Counted from the stretch's first letter, positions 36,055 to 45,163 are shown. The stretch: 55,704 nt of DNA from Acidobacteriaceae bacterium (GCA_003135475.1 PLBW01000177.1:292-55995), one strand, 5' to 3'. The notes: generated from the letters alone by a model not told the origin. Made by a program: numbers and translations.

Positions 36055-36725
36055 CCGGCCACCAAACGCGTTGGCGTGGGCTCATCATCTGCAACCGTAC
36101 AGCTGATGGACCCATGCCAACCCGACAGACGGTCCAGATCTTCCCAAGTTGATTCCCGGCGGCTTCCGCGCTTCCATGCAAAGCTTTAAGTCCGCCATAT
36201 TTCCGGCGGTGAGCGGATTTCGCGCCGCAAAACCAAACCTCACTTCTCGGACCGCGGGTCAGACTCCAGACGATATTTTGGAAGTCGTGGTAGATCGCAA
36301 ACTGGCGACCGGACCGCTCCTCCGAGGACTGAAAGCCCCACCGCTCAGGCGGAGTCGCAGTCTCAGCCAGTTCAGTTCTTGCAGCATCGAAACGCTATGG
36401 CCTATATCGGCTAAGCCTCTTACATAATGCGGTAACCAAAGTCATCGTTCTAACTGGTTACTTTCGTGCCCCCATCGGGTACTTCTGGCTGGCCGCAACA
36501 AGCCCTGAGACGCGATACTTGCTCGATGAACCCCCGAGAGATGGCTGTACTGCCTTTTTGCCAAGAGGTTCTCACAAGATTTGGAAACAGCGTCTTGCGC
36601 CCAACCGTGCAACGCTATTTTCCGGTCGGCGGAAGCAGACGCTTACATTGCCGTGCATCGTCAATGGATTTGTCCTCGCGGGGTATCGAGTCTGGGCTTA
36701 TTGGAAGCTAAAAGGAGATTTCCGG
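36055..36725. other. Intergenic region upstream of the malectin-like secreted protein
   Basis: About 670 bp. No gene is supported, though one frame is open from 36519 into the next gene. The part at 36429-36469 has GCGGTAACCAAAGT and GGTTACTTTCGTGC; their inner GTAACC and GGTTAC are inverted copies. The same two words occur upstream of 33279, so they may mark a shared control site. A clear aaaggaga ribosome-binding site precedes 36726. Confidence 0.5.
36429..36469 (+). promoter_or_regulatory. Candidate shared regulatory element (GTAACC/GGTTAC inverted pair)
   Basis: GCGGTAACCAAAGT (36429-36442) and GGTTACTTTCGTGC (36456-36469) flank a 13-bp spacer, with an inverted GTAACC/GGTTAC core. Exact copies of each half also occur upstream of the gene at 33279, at 32577 and 33162. 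Exact 14-bp matches to both halves make chance unlikely, but a regulator is not identified. Confidence 0.4.
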
Positions 36726-39392
36726 ATGAGACATAAGTACCTCGCGCTGGGCCTTTTCATAATTTTCATGTTCACAGGCTCTTCGTGGGCCCAAAAGCTG
36801 CAATACTGTAGAATTACGTCGGATACGGCCCCTCCGGCTGTTGATGCCGGAAGCACGCACGCGTTCACCGCCAGTTGCCCAAATCCAGTGTGGAGTGTCA
36901 GCGGGCCTGGGTCTATCAATCCTTCGACTGGCGTATATACCGCTCCGGCAACGGTATGGGCACAGGACGTGTCTCGTGGCTGGCAATTGCTTCCACTTGA
37001 CAATGTATACAAGCTGCCAATCAACAGATTGCCAGTTGATAGCCGTTCTTCCTACTGGATGCAACGGGTAGCCGATAACGGGCCAGCCTTACCTTCTTAC
37101 CACACCTTCAAACTGAATCAGCCTGGGCTGATGGGATTCTATGACAACGTGGTCAATAACTCGACACCCACCCAACGGATGCACTTCTATTATGCAGGCG
37201 ATTCGAATCCGTGGCAGGACACGCTCTGGCCTGTACCCCTGCCGCCCAACGTAAATATGCAAGCTGGCTGGTCACAAGACGTGGCCGTTGGCCTTGATAT
37301 GCACCTCTTCTCCATCAATAGCCAGACCGGGGACGATGCCGAGATGTATGCTTTTTACCCGGATTTTCCGACCATCGCAATTACGGCTAGAAATCCAACC
37401 TCCATCGCCTACACGACTCATTCAATTCGGACGCTGCAGAATCCGCTCCGGGTCTACATAAGCGGCATTACGGGTGGCTGCTCGATTCTGAATGGCAACT
37501 ATCTGGCGACCGTCGTTTCGCAGACTCCGGGTACTGGAGGAACGCTGACTGTCCCGGTCAATACCACCGGGTTGAATTGTTCCAGCGGCGCTCCCAAGAT
37601 GGGGGGCAACGTAGAATATTGCCCGACCTGCAACTCGCAAGGCGGGCAGCACTGGTTCCCATACTCAAACGGCATCACCGGAGGGACAGACGCCGGCGGC
37701 TCCCCGATCAGTGCGACTTCGGTTCACACCGAGGAATGGTGGAACGTCGTCCAGCAGAACATTCTCGACCCGGCCTGTAACTGCGTAACCCTGGGCCACG
37801 CCATGCGCACAGACCTGAGCAACGCCTACATATCACCCCGCAACTTGTGGCCGGCCATTCTCGGGAATCAAGTTACGTTTGGACACGCTAACATGCTTCT
37901 AGTCAGCGCCACTACGGGCGCGACGACGACCTTTACGGTCTCCAGCATAGGCTGCGCTGGGCAGTCCTGCCTCACATACCAGTTGCCGTGCTCTGGCTTC
38001 ACCTATACGGTTGGCTGCACGTTTCACATTGTAATCGGCAATTACAACCCCTATACCGGAGCCTGGTTCGCAGCAAATGGGAACTGGCTGGCGACTGCCG
38101 TAAGTAACACCTCTTTTTCGATTTCCCTTAACTCCACTGGATTTCCGGCGCTTCCCGCCAACGGCACGTTCATCTTCGACTGGCTGCCGTATGGCGCACA
38201 TATCCGCCTGAAGTCGTCGTTTAATGTGAATGAATTTTGCAGTAACAATTCACTGACCGATAAATGTCCCTATGAAAAGGCCATTCTCAACACGCTTCAG
38301 GTCTATGGCTTGGTGCTGCTGGATGGCACGACACCGGGCGACAATTGGGACTCCGGTATCGAAAGCAGCGATTTCGACCCCGACCAACTAACCGACGCGG
38401 CGGTTGACTTGCGCCATAATTCCGCCTTCCAGTACATCGAGCAGTATCTGGAAGTGGCCGACGCGCACGGCCAGCAAATCAACTTCACCCCGTACACGCA
38501 AACCAACAACCAGCTCGGGCTGACGGCAAACAACCGGGTGACCGTGAGCGTGAGCAGCTCTGGATTTTCCCCGGGTTCAATTGATGTGCAGCTGCAGGGA
38601 ACCGCGGTGGGAACGGATCGAGAGCGTATCAGCATGGTGACCGGTACCACTTACCAGATAAATTCTTGGGTGACCGGAAATGACGACAACACCGTCACCT
38701 ACACAATGTCGCCGCCAGTGTCGGGAGCTTCGGTTTCGGGGAGCGGTCTAATCACTGCACCGTCCTCCGTGTCGGCCGTGACCAAAACTATAGTTATGAT
38801 CACCAGTGTGGCGGACAGTACCGCAAATGCATATGTCGATGTTTATTTCATTCCTGTATCGCCAGATGGTTCGATTCGTCTGAACTTTGGTCAGCACGCT
38901 ACTAGCTATACAGACCATCTCGGCAAGATTTGGTGGGGCCAGGTGGTTACCAGGCTCTTCAATTCCAGCTACGAGATTGGCGATGGCGTTGGCTTCGCCA
39001 TCCTGAACGGATCATGGCAAGTACATTCACTTCTCTGGGGCGGGACAATTGACGCCCAACTGTATGCGCAAAGCACTTCGGCGGAGAACGATACCAACCT
39101 GTCCATCGTGGTCCCCAATGGCTCATACAATCTGACTCTTTACGGGGAGCCGGGGTATAACATAACCGCCCCGGGTCACAACGTTTATGACGTTGAAATA
39201 AATGGGACGGTGGTGTCAAGCTATAACGATGGCTTCCTGTTAGCTGGAGGCTTGTATAAGGGTTACACTTCACAGTATTACGCCACGGTCTCCAACGGAA
39301 TTCTGCAGTTCAACGGGAGAATTCGGCAGTACGATCTGAATGGTTTCGGTATGTCGCTGAGTTCCCTGCTCATCTCCCCAGGAGGTCGCTAG
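36726..39392 (+). CDS. Large secreted protein with C-terminal malectin-like domain
   Basis: An 888-residue exported protein. I chose the ATG at 36726 because of aaaggaga upstream and because it gives a proper signal peptide (LALGLFIIFMFTGSSWAQ). A bacterial Ig-like segment follows (NPVWSVSGPGSINPSTGVYT). The middle of about 500 residues is rich in Asn, Thr, Ser and aromatic residues and contains cysteine pairs (CPTCNSQGG, DPACNCV). A second Ig-like piece (VSGSGLITAPSSV) precedes a C-terminal malectin-like fold (IRLNFGQHATSYTDHLGKIW; VYDVEINGTVV). Malectin domains bind carbohydrates, so surface glycan binding or hydrolysis is likely. No catalytic motif is recognised. Confidence 0.82.
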   Translation: MRHKYLALGLFIIFMFTGSSWAQKLQYCRITSDTAPPAVDAGSTHAFTASCPNPVWSVSGPGSINPSTGVYTAPATVWAQDVSRGWQLLPLDNVYKLPINRLPVDSRSSYWMQRVADNGPALPSYHTFKLNQPGLMGFYDNVVNNSTPTQRMHFYYAGDSNPWQDTLWPVPLPPNVNMQAGWSQDVAVGLDMHLFSINSQTGDDAEMYAFYPDFPTIAITARNPTSIAYTTHSIRTLQNPLRVYISGITGGCSILNGNYLATVVSQTPGTGGTLTVPVNTTGLNCSSGAPKMGGNVEYCPTCNSQGGQHWFPYSNGITGGTDAGGSPISATSVHTEEWWNVVQQNILDPACNCVTLGHAMRTDLSNAYISPRNLWPAILGNQVTFGHANMLLVSATTGATTTFTVSSIGCAGQSCLTYQLPCSGFTYTVGCTFHIVIGNYNPYTGAWFAANGNWLATAVSNTSFSISLNSTGFPALPANGTFIFDWLPYGAHIRLKSSFNVNEFCSNNSLTDKCPYEKAILNTLQVYGLVLLDGTTPGDNWDSGIESSDFDPDQLTDAAVDLRHNSAFQYIEQYLEVADAHGQQINFTPYTQTNNQLGLTANNRVTVSVSSSGFSPGSIDVQLQGTAVGTDRERISMVTGTTYQINSWVTGNDDNTVTYTMSPPVSGASVSGSGLITAPSSVSAVTKTIVMITSVADSTANAYVDVYFIPVSPDGSIRLNFGQHATSYTDHLGKIWWGQVVTRLFNSSYEIGDGVGFAILNGSWQVHSLLWGGTIDAQLYAQSTSAENDTNLSIVVPNGSYNLTLYGEPGYNITAPGHNVYDVEINGTVVSSYNDGFLLAGGLYKGYTSQYYATVSNGILQFNGRIRQYDLNGFGMSLSSLLISPGGR

Positions 39393-39759
39393 CGTAATTC
39401 TACAACGCGTCTTTATAGATCGTCGCCTTTGGTGAATTCCACCACGCGGGAATGTTTTCAACCCGGGGAAGCAATTTGAGCGGCTTCCCCGGGAGTTTCA
39501 CCGCGAACCTTGGCTCCATCTTTCAACTCAACCGCGATCTCAACGTGAGTGAGCAATATGGGTAGGATGTCTACCCGCTTCTCTTGCTCGACTGGATCCC
39601 TGTTTTTCCTATAGAGTAAATACAGCGGTGAGGCCGGGAACCGCCACATTTCGGTTTTGGCGCTTCCAATTGCCTGAAATGCTGTCGCAAAGCCGGTTGC
39701 AAATGCACAACGCCCCAAATCCTGATTTGCTGTTAAAGTGTGGGAGAGGTTCTTAAGTG
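39393..39759. other. Intergenic region with a strong hairpin
   Basis: About 370 bp between two secreted-protein genes. It holds the 11-bp perfect inverted repeat at 39462-39493. A minus-strand frame of 114 codons spans most of it but resembles no family and overlaps the start of the next gene, so I do not call it. A gggagagg ribosome-binding site precedes 39760. Confidence 0.5.
39462..39493 (+). terminator. Perfect 11-bp stem-loop, possible terminator
   Basis: CCCGGGGAAGC (39462-39472) pairs with GCTTCCCCGGG (39483-39493) across a 10-nt loop. It lies 70 bp after the stop at 39392. Only a short, imperfect T-rich stretch follows, so it may stop or stabilise the transcript rather than act as a classic terminator. 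Confidence 0.5.
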
Positions 39760-42027
39760 ATGGTTTTTGTTCGAGCCTTTCGTGTTGCTGCAGTATGTGC
39801 ATTGCCGGTCCTGCTGTTCATCTGTCGGGTTTCGGCGAGCACTGGACGTTCACGCGAGATCACCAACATTCATTTTGAGAATGTTACTCAGACCACGGTT
39901 GATGTTGTGTGGAACACGGTGCACCCCAGCACATCTCAGGTGCTGATTGCCCGTGATACCAACTACGAACCGGAGCGCTGGACCCCAGTAACTGCCGACG
40001 GGGCGTTGGTCACGACTCATCACGTTACAGTGGACCATCTGCTTCCCTACAATCAGCCGGTCGGCGACGGCCAGTATTACATCTATGTTACGTCCGTCGA
40101 CTCTCATGGAGAGATGTCCACTGCGCCTGGTCCGCAGACGGGCGACGGGAAGAATCCCTTGCTCTCCATGCGGACCCTACCCACCGACGCGTCCGCTGCC
40201 CCGAGTTTCAAGCTTTATACTCTCGGGCCGAATGAGGTCTTCGCCGGCAGCGACATGTACTTTATGGTGCAGTCCGTACTGATTTCTGGGCCTGTAGGCA
40301 AGCTCTACATCTATAACCAAGACGGGTACAACAACGGAAGTGACGGTGTGGTGAAGCATGAGGGAGCAACCGGTAAGAAGGGCACCACTGACACCATCAG
40401 CGTGCACTTCTCCTGCGCCTGGAGCAATCCCACCGCGCTCGACCGCAACGAGCAATCTCTTGACCGGCTGCGGAATCTCGGCTTCTGTAACAATGGAAAC
40501 AACAATAGTCGCGATCTGACATTTCGTCTCCGGACGCAGCCCAACACGATTCCTGGAAAGTACTCCGTAACCTTCACCCTCGAAACCAACGGCCAGCAGC
40601 AGACGGCAACCTACGAATTTATTGTCCTGCCGCCGCCCACGGCCCCTCTGCGTCCGCAGCTTACGATCACGAAGATTCCCGGTCTATCGACGTGGGAGAA
40701 GCAGCTGGTCGAGATGGGCGACAAGTGGTGTGCCTATCGCGATCAACAGAACGCTGCCGGCAACTTCGTGGACAACTGGGGATGGAGTGGCGACGCCTGG
40801 TTCTACGATGGAGGCCGGGTGTTCGAGAGCATCGATTCCTATACCGCCGCCGCGGGACATCCAAATCACGCTCATTGGCAGCATTGTGCCCTGACCATTC
40901 TCGCCCCCTACGCGAACTACCAGACCGCCAATAACGGTGCCATCGCAGTCTATTCAATGTTTACCTATGGGATGGCGATGAATTACCTGCGAACCCATTC
41001 GCAGGTCATGCGGCAGGCGATCAATATCCTGGCGACGGTCAGCCCGACGCATGTTTCCTGTGGCAGCGTGGACATTTGGGGAATTCGCGAGAACGCGTAC
41101 CGAAGTAACGTGTGGATGTCGAACGAGATGCTTGGCGCTCCCCGCTCACCCCTGCTCCAGCGCAATATCGACAAGCTCATGGGCAATCTGAACATTTTCG
41201 CGAATGGACAGTTTGCTTCGGTGCATCCCTTCATGATTGGTTTGGCAATGGAGACGCTTATCCACTGGTACGAACTCAATCTGGCCGAGGGGCATCCCGA
41301 TTATCGGGTTCTCCCGGTGATCAAAGGAGCCTTGGACCGGTTGTGGCGCGACAACTGGCTTCCGGGGCAAAAGATGCTGGATTACAACCGCCTCGCGCTG
41401 CCGCCTAGACGCGATCCCGTGATGACTACGCTGAATAACCTGGTGTCAGTCAATTATGCGTGGTATTGGCAGCAGACGGGCGATCCAGACGCGCTGGCTC
41501 GCGGCGACCTGCTATTCGCACATGCGTTCGACTCGCCAGGCGGCTATGGTTCGAGTGGCAAACAATTCTCCCAGGAGTATGAGTTCAGCTTCGACTTCGT
41601 GCGCTACCGCCAAGGATTGGCTACTTCGACCGTGGCTCCCGAGAATAATCCATTCTCCGGGCCCTATGCCGACACTGACCCTCCCATCAGCGAGAAGGTA
41701 AATTGCGACCGCAACTATTATCCAGGCTGCAAGCCGGGAACCATCGGGAGCACCACCGCGACCATCTTTTGGAACACCTACAAGCCGGCCACCACACAGC
41801 TCATATACGGAAAGACCACCGCCTATGGGCAGAATTCGGACCTCGATAAAACTATGGTCCTGTCGCACACTGTCAACCTGACCCATCTGCAGCCGGGTAA
41901 CACCTACCATTTCCGGACCAGGTCGGTGGACAGCGCAGGTAATGTAGGTTCCATGCACGACTTGAGCTTTACCACGTTGCCTGGGGAGACCTCTGGATCG
42001 CAAGCGCCACAGGACCAGATACGTTAG
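39760..42027 (+). CDS. Large secreted protein with fibronectin-III ends and helical core
   Basis: A 755-residue exported protein, the intact paralogue of the broken gene at 33279-36054. A signal peptide (VFVRAFRVAAVCALPVLLFI) is followed by a fibronectin-III-like module (ITNIHFENVTQTTVDVVWNT), a second beta module, and then a helical region from about residue 305: GLSTWEKQLVEMGDKWCAY, WFYDGGRVFESIDSY, HWQHCALTILAPY and NNLVSVNYAWYWQQTGDP. A C-terminal fibronectin-III-like module ends the protein (TTATIFWNTYKPATTQLIYG). The helical core looks like an alpha/alpha toroid, a fold common in polysaccharide lyases and glycosidases, but no catalytic residues are recognised. The ATG at 39760 is preceded by a GTG at 39757 in the same frame. 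Confidence 0.82.
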   Translation: MVFVRAFRVAAVCALPVLLFICRVSASTGRSREITNIHFENVTQTTVDVVWNTVHPSTSQVLIARDTNYEPERWTPVTADGALVTTHHVTVDHLLPYNQPVGDGQYYIYVTSVDSHGEMSTAPGPQTGDGKNPLLSMRTLPTDASAAPSFKLYTLGPNEVFAGSDMYFMVQSVLISGPVGKLYIYNQDGYNNGSDGVVKHEGATGKKGTTDTISVHFSCAWSNPTALDRNEQSLDRLRNLGFCNNGNNNSRDLTFRLRTQPNTIPGKYSVTFTLETNGQQQTATYEFIVLPPPTAPLRPQLTITKIPGLSTWEKQLVEMGDKWCAYRDQQNAAGNFVDNWGWSGDAWFYDGGRVFESIDSYTAAAGHPNHAHWQHCALTILAPYANYQTANNGAIAVYSMFTYGMAMNYLRTHSQVMRQAINILATVSPTHVSCGSVDIWGIRENAYRSNVWMSNEMLGAPRSPLLQRNIDKLMGNLNIFANGQFASVHPFMIGLAMETLIHWYELNLAEGHPDYRVLPVIKGALDRLWRDNWLPGQKMLDYNRLALPPRRDPVMTTLNNLVSVNYAWYWQQTGDPDALARGDLLFAHAFDSPGGYGSSGKQFSQEYEFSFDFVRYRQGLATSTVAPENNPFSGPYADTDPPISEKVNCDRNYYPGCKPGTIGSTTATIFWNTYKPATTQLIYGKTTAYGQNSDLDKTMVLSHTVNLTHLQPGNTYHFRTRSVDSAGNVGSMHDLSFTTLPGETSGSQAPQDQIR

Positions 42028-42396
42028 CTTATTGCTACGCCTGGCAAGGTCGGGTGCGTGGGTGATCGTGAAACGAACTATAAGGAAATGGCCATGCGGG
42101 AAGAGAGGTATGCCCAGACGTCTGGGGCCAGCACACGTCCGGGGCCGGAGTGGAAGCAATGGAGGTATGGGAGCAGCACCATGCCGTCGAAGGCCTCGGT
42201 GGAGAGAAGAAATTGGGTTGCTTTTCAAGGGGAACAGAAGCATAATCGCTCGCTGGGACAGAATGGAAATCCCTTGTTAGAGCAGGGGAATCACCCTACG
42301 ACAACATCTGGATATATCGGACAGGCCCAGGCGATGCTTTCGCAGGGCGCCGCCCTGAGCGACGGCCAAACCTGTCGCTGAATTGCGCCTAGGCCA
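42028..42396. other. Intergenic region upstream of the Dlt-like operon
   Basis: About 370 bp. A frame of 107 codons (42058-42381) is open but has odd composition (many Gln, Ser, Arg), a GTG start and no family resemblance, so it is left uncalled. The promoter of the six-gene operon should lie here, but I cannot identify convincing boxes. Confidence 0.45.
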
Positions 42397-43575
42397 ATGG
42401 AACTGAGTCTCCTCGATATCAAATTCGTCGGTATTCTGGCTTTAGTGGCTACCGCGCGGAAGTTTTGCCCGGTACGGTATTACCCACAATATGGCGTGGC
42501 TGTAAGCGCTCTCCTAGTCGGTGTCGCCTCCGTTCAAACCTTAGCAGTCATCACCCTCATAACTCTTCTCTATTTGTATCCAGTTCACCTTCTATGGCGA
42601 CACCTCCGGGCAAGGAAGCGAGACTATGCCAGGCTGATGTTGGGTTTGAGCATCGCCGGCCTTGTTCTGTTGCTGTTTGGATTTAAGGTTTACCGTCAAT
42701 TTAAGGTTCCGTTCTTGGGCGGACTCTGGGCAAGTGATCGGATACTCGCGTTGATCGGATTTTCCTACTTTGTCCTCCGCGCAATCAACTTCCTGCACAT
42801 TCAATCGATCTTGGACGTGGACGAGCGGACTCCCTGGGGTCTCCTGTTCTTTATGCTGTTTCCACCTACAGTGACCAGCGGCCCGATTCAGAAGTATCAG
42901 GATTTCGCCGCGCAGATCACAGCTCCCTTGCCATTGACGACCCCGCTGATTGCCCAATCGGTTTATCGCATCACTCGGGGATACTTCCGAAAAGCTGTGC
43001 TGGCCTATGTTTTGGATCAACTGGTCAAGCGACTCCTTGGATCGACCGCCTTGAACGCATACGGCAGTTTGGCGATAATAGTCCTGCTTTATCTCTATTT
43101 TTATTTCGACTTTGCCGGATATTCGGACGTGGCCATAGGTTTCGGGGGCCTAATGGGAATTCGCGTGCCGGAGAATTTCAGGAACCCATTTCGGGCAACC
43201 TCCGTCAGCGAGTTCTGGCGTCACTGGCACATCACCTTAGTGGACTGGTTCCGGGACAACGTCTTTATTCCTTTGGGGGGTATGCGATCGGGGAAAATAC
43301 GTACGGCATGCCTGGCACTGCTGATTATGGTACTGTGCGGAATGTGGCATGGTTTGACCATCGCCTTCATTGCGTGGGGCTGCTGGCACGGGATGTTGTT
43401 GTTCCTTGAGGCCATTACCGGCTCGAAACCGATGCCACCGTCGCAACGCCACGGGCCGCGTTACTGGTCCAGAGTCCTGTGGACCAACGCACGAGTGGCG
43501 TTGGGGGGGTTGCTTTTTCTTCCCAGCATGAAATCCACGCTGGCTGTACTTGGAGGGTTAGCAAAATGGTATTAA
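42397..43575 (+). CDS. MBOAT acyltransferase (DltB-like)
   Basis: A 392-residue polytopic membrane-bound O-acyltransferase. Family motifs: FFMLFPPTVTSGPIQKYQDF, YFDFAGYSDVAIGFGGLMGI, EFWRHWHITLVDWFRDNVFI and CGMWHGLTIAFIAWGCWHG. His318 in MWHG is the expected catalytic histidine. In the Dlt pathway DltB takes the acyl group from a carrier protein in the cytoplasm and passes it across the membrane to a tyrosine in a C-terminal hexapeptide. Here the MBOAT itself ends GGLAKWY without that hexapeptide, and the next gene, which overlaps it by 10 bp, supplies one. It is the first gene of the operon. Confidence 0.93.
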   Translation: MELSLLDIKFVGILALVATARKFCPVRYYPQYGVAVSALLVGVASVQTLAVITLITLLYLYPVHLLWRHLRARKRDYARLMLGLSIAGLVLLLFGFKVYRQFKVPFLGGLWASDRILALIGFSYFVLRAINFLHIQSILDVDERTPWGLLFFMLFPPTVTSGPIQKYQDFAAQITAPLPLTTPLIAQSVYRITRGYFRKAVLAYVLDQLVKRLLGSTALNAYGSLAIIVLLYLYFYFDFAGYSDVAIGFGGLMGIRVPENFRNPFRATSVSEFWRHWHITLVDWFRDNVFIPLGGMRSGKIRTACLALLIMVLCGMWHGLTIAFIAWGCWHGMLLFLEAITGSKPMPPSQRHGPRYWSRVLWTNARVALGGLLFLPSMKSTLAVLGGLAKWY

Positions 43576-43718
43576 TAAAAAAACTCTGGAACGGCGATCC
43601 GGTGTTCTCGCGGGTGCTGCGATGGGCATTCATGTCGGCCGCAATATTCTGGTCAGTCGCGTATCGGTTGGGAGCACAGGCCTCCAAACTGCCTCAATTC
43701 ATTTATGTCAACTTCTAA
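43566..43718 (+). CDS. DltX-like membrane microprotein with FIYVNF C-terminus
   Basis: A 50-residue protein, easily missed by gene callers. It has a basic N-terminus, one membrane helix (about residues 17-36, VLRWAFMSAAIFWSVAYRLG) and ends exactly in FIYVNF followed by the stop. DltX of Gram-positive bacteria is a similar microprotein whose C-terminal F-x-Y-x-x-F hexapeptide carries the acyl group on its tyrosine between DltB and DltD. The ATG follows ggagggtt and overlaps the MBOAT gene by 10 bp; its 3' end overlaps the SGNH gene by 14 bp. Size, topology, motif and position all agree. Direct homology to DltX elsewhere in the sequence is weak. Confidence 0.82.
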   Translation: MVLIKKLWNGDPVFSRVLRWAFMSAAIFWSVAYRLGAQASKLPQFIYVNF

Positions 43719-44877
43719 TCCAGCCACGGCAGCATCGGCTGAGGGAGTAGCCTCTGCTGCGCCGAAGTTACGGTACCTCGTAGTGGCGGTACTTGGAGTG
43801 TGGATCCTATCGATTCCCTGTGCTGAGATCATCTTCCGTCTGCTCGGAGAGCGTACCACTACCGACTTAGTTGGGCTGTATCAGAGCTTTGGACGGAACG
43901 GCGGCTACAAGCTGGCGCCCAACGCGCGAGCCGACGCTGACACCCTGGTGGGCCGCTTTTCTGTCCTAACGAACGATCTCGGGCTCCGCTGCGGAAAGGT
44001 GGATCTCCGACGACGCTCGGTCGCCGAGAACAGAGGCATTCTCGTCCTGGGCGATTCGCAGGCCTACGGAGAAGGCCTCGATTACGAGGACACCGTGGTG
44101 GGGCAACTGGCTTCCCTGGCCAAGCAGCGGGGGCTGGTTGTGAATAATGCCGCCGTAGGCGGCCATTACCTCGAAAATCAGTTTGAATTGGCCCGCTGGC
44201 TTGATGACCAGGGCGCACGACCCAAGCACATCATCGTGCTGCTCACCCCATACCTTATCGCGACGGCCGGGCGCTACAACCATGTTTTCGTGGGCCCCGA
44301 TGGAGTCTTGTACGATAAAGAGTCTACTTCCCGTCATCATCTCACCCGTTGGTTAAAGCAGCACACGGTCGTTTACGCAAGAGTAAGGAACGCCGTTAGT
44401 AGCTTTCGTCCCGCCCCTAAAACCGACTTGACGCCGGCCCTGGTCAAGTTCTACAGCCGGGCCGAGGAGGCGGGATATCAAGAACGACTGGTGCAGTTCC
44501 TCACGCGGCTATCGGCTTGGTGTGCTGAGCGACAAATAACGATTATGCTTGTCTACACTCCGGGTGTAGTGGAGTTCAAATTTGATCCCGTCGTCCAAGC
44601 TGGGCGTTCGGCGGGCATTGAGGTAGACCGGGACGCTCCGTTTAGGGCTGCACGATCTGCGGCCACTATCCTCAGCATACCGTTTCAGGATCTCCGGCCG
44701 GTAATTGAATGCGAGAGTCTCAACAACCACCCGCTAGCGCTCAGGGATGAAGCGCACTACAGCGCGCCCGTATGCGCTAGCGTTGCGCGCAACATTTGGG
44801 AAGCTTTCATGGGCGGCGCTCTGGGGGACCAATGCGCATCGCCCTCTCATCCCCATCCAGTGGCTAGCCACTATTGA
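43705..44877 (+). CDS. Membrane-anchored SGNH-hydrolase-like acyltransferase (DltD-like role)
   Basis: A 390-residue protein with one N-terminal membrane helix (LRYLVVAVLGVWILSIPCAEII) and a periplasmic SGNH/GDSL domain. Ser118 in VLGDSQAYGEG is the likely nucleophile, and Asp348/His351 in DEAHYS complete the triad. The domain order is that of DltD and AlgX/PatB-type transferases. In the Dlt pathway the serine accepts the acyl group from the DltX tyrosine and hands it to the polymer. The C-terminal 20 residues are polar and poorly conserved-looking. Overlaps the microprotein gene and is 13 bp from the carrier-protein start. Confidence 0.88.
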   Translation: MSTSNPATAASAEGVASAAPKLRYLVVAVLGVWILSIPCAEIIFRLLGERTTTDLVGLYQSFGRNGGYKLAPNARADADTLVGRFSVLTNDLGLRCGKVDLRRRSVAENRGILVLGDSQAYGEGLDYEDTVVGQLASLAKQRGLVVNNAAVGGHYLENQFELARWLDDQGARPKHIIVLLTPYLIATAGRYNHVFVGPDGVLYDKESTSRHHLTRWLKQHTVVYARVRNAVSSFRPAPKTDLTPALVKFYSRAEEAGYQERLVQFLTRLSAWCAERQITIMLVYTPGVVEFKFDPVVQAGRSAGIEVDRDAPFRAARSAATILSIPFQDLRPVIECESLNNHPLALRDEAHYSAPVCASVARNIWEAFMGGALGDQCASPSHPHPVASHY

Positions 44878-44890
44878 AACGGTGACCGAC

Positions 44891-45163
44891 ATGGAAATTG
44901 CACAAGCTCAAGCTGTGGAAACGCTACGAAACTTTATCCGGCAGCGATATAATGTACCGCTAGACGATGCGGATTTTAGCGATGATGTTCATCTCTTCGA
45001 CTACGGGTATATCGATTCCTTTGGAGCAGTCGATCTTATTGCGTTCGTCGAAAGCGCATTCGACATCAAGATAAGCCAGTCTGACCTGGTGGCGTATCCG
45101 TTGAATACCATCCGGGAGATCGCAGACTTCGCGCTTCAAAGGAGAAAGGCGAACGGCATATGA
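44891..45163 (+). CDS. Carrier protein (DltC-like role)
   Basis: A 90-residue acidic carrier protein. Ser43 in DYGYIDSFGAVDLI is the phosphopantetheine attachment site (D-S-x-G/A pattern), and helix III follows (KISQSDLVAYPLNTIREIADFA). I chose the ATG at 44891, which lies 13 bp after the SGNH stop; an upstream start would overlap that gene by more than 130 bp. It overlaps the ligase gene by 4 bp (ATGA), so the two products are probably made in proportion. It should be loaded with an amino acid by the ligase and present it to the MBOAT. A phosphopantetheinyl transferase is not encoded nearby. Confidence 0.92.
   Translation: MEIAQAQAVETLRNFIRQRYNVPLDDADFSDDVHLFDYGYIDSFGAVDLIAFVESAFDIKISQSDLVAYPLNTIREIADFALQRRKANGI

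Noticed and set aside
39458-39802. Minus-strand frame of 114 codons
   Set aside because: No family resemblance, crosses a hairpin and overlaps the start of a well-supported gene on the other strand.
42058-42381. Plus-strand frame of 107 codons upstream of the MBOAT gene
   Set aside because: GTG start, unusual composition and no motif; kept as intergenic.
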